The notes under the pieces: generated by a model
Told to the model about the DNA's origin: nothing
The model's input: only the letters and a program-made list of their open reading frames with translations
Database searches by the model: none
Shown here: in pieces, positions 12,472 to 12,509 of the stretch
Layout of the letters: every line of letters starts with the position of its first letter
How positions within the stretch are numbered: the first letter of the stretch is position 1
Program-made: the position numbers and the translations under genes
Assembly: GCA_002359025.1 (NCBI GenBank)
Contig: DEPZ01000074.1
Coordinates: forward strand, 1-12,509
DNA length: 12,509 nucleotides
Direction of reading: 5' to 3'
DNA from: Erysipelotrichaceae bacterium UBA3379
GTDB taxonomy: Bacteria > Bacillota_I > Bacilli_A > Erysipelotrichales > Coprobacillaceae

Positions 12472-12509
12472 TTTTTCTCACCATCGCTTAAAGCTTTTTT
12501 AGACCATGC

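Larger units (their letters stand above)
11816..12509 (-). mobile_element. IS200/IS605-type insertion sequence, right part of window
   Basis: The element is defined by its intact Y1 transposase gene (11942-12409), a structured leader upstream (12416-12471) and a hairpin-rich region downstream (11816-11937). Elements of this class lack terminal inverted repeats and create no target duplication, and instead carry subterminal hairpins. The nine-pair hairpin at 11816-11836 is the best candidate for one end, with cleavage probably a few to about 20 bases beyond it (about 11795-11815). The other end is not resolved and may lie near or past 12509. No tnpB is visible. Boundaries given are approximate. 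Confidence 0.6.

Overview
The window looks like chromosome from a low-GC, AT-rich member of the Bacillota, probably a gut Erysipelotrichia/Clostridia-type anaerobe. The grounds are AT-biased codon use, strong purine-rich ribosome binding sites, Firmicutes-type gene families and many hairpin-plus-U-run terminators. The genus cannot be fixed from the sequence alone. All genes except the insertion sequence at the right edge look like ordinary vertically inherited chromosome.

Left block (63-4320, minus strand): a three-gene operon of a MarR-type regulator followed by two half-ABC exporters that together read as an asymmetric heterodimeric multidrug-type pump. It starts from a near-consensus promoter (TTGACA-17-TAAAAT). 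Two inverted repeats around and just downstream of the predicted start are good operator candidates, and the operon ends in a strong terminator at 63-101.

Centre-left block (4341-6446, plus strand): a divergent two-gene operon with its own extended -10 promoter. The first gene is a COG0523/CobW (G3E) GTPase with a 54-residue His/Cys-rich metal-binding loop. The second, overlapping by one base, is a P-loop protein of the same fold that has lost the CxCC motif and carries a C-terminal domain resembling the YcgQ/TIGR03943 (DUF1980) family. This is probably a metal (most likely zinc) handling pair. No permease and no recognisable Zur box is present.

Centre block (6445-9320, plus strand): a queuosine tRNA-modification operon, tgt-queA-queH. 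The genes abut or overlap; a consensus promoter lies upstream and a long hairpin overlapping the queH stop codon lies downstream. Together they insert preQ1 into tRNA, convert it to epoxyqueuosine and reduce that to queuosine.

Right block (9375-11788, minus strand): a likely operon of a small phasin-like coiled-coil protein, an ABC1/UbiB/AarF-type atypical kinase with two C-terminal membrane helices, and a lone PTS IIB-like protein, with a candidate promoter at 11760-11788.

Right edge (about 11800-12509): an IS200/IS605-type insertion with an intact Y1 HUH transposase tnpA on the minus strand. Its leader can fold so that an upstream anti-SD pairs with the transposase RBS. The apparent tnpA promoter lies between these two arms, so only read-through transcripts would be silenced. 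On the opposite side, running toward the 3' end of tnpA, is a compact, highly structured candidate ncRNA of about 120 nt with its own -10 box and terminator. This, and the fused GTPase/YcgQ-like protein, are the most interesting items in the window.
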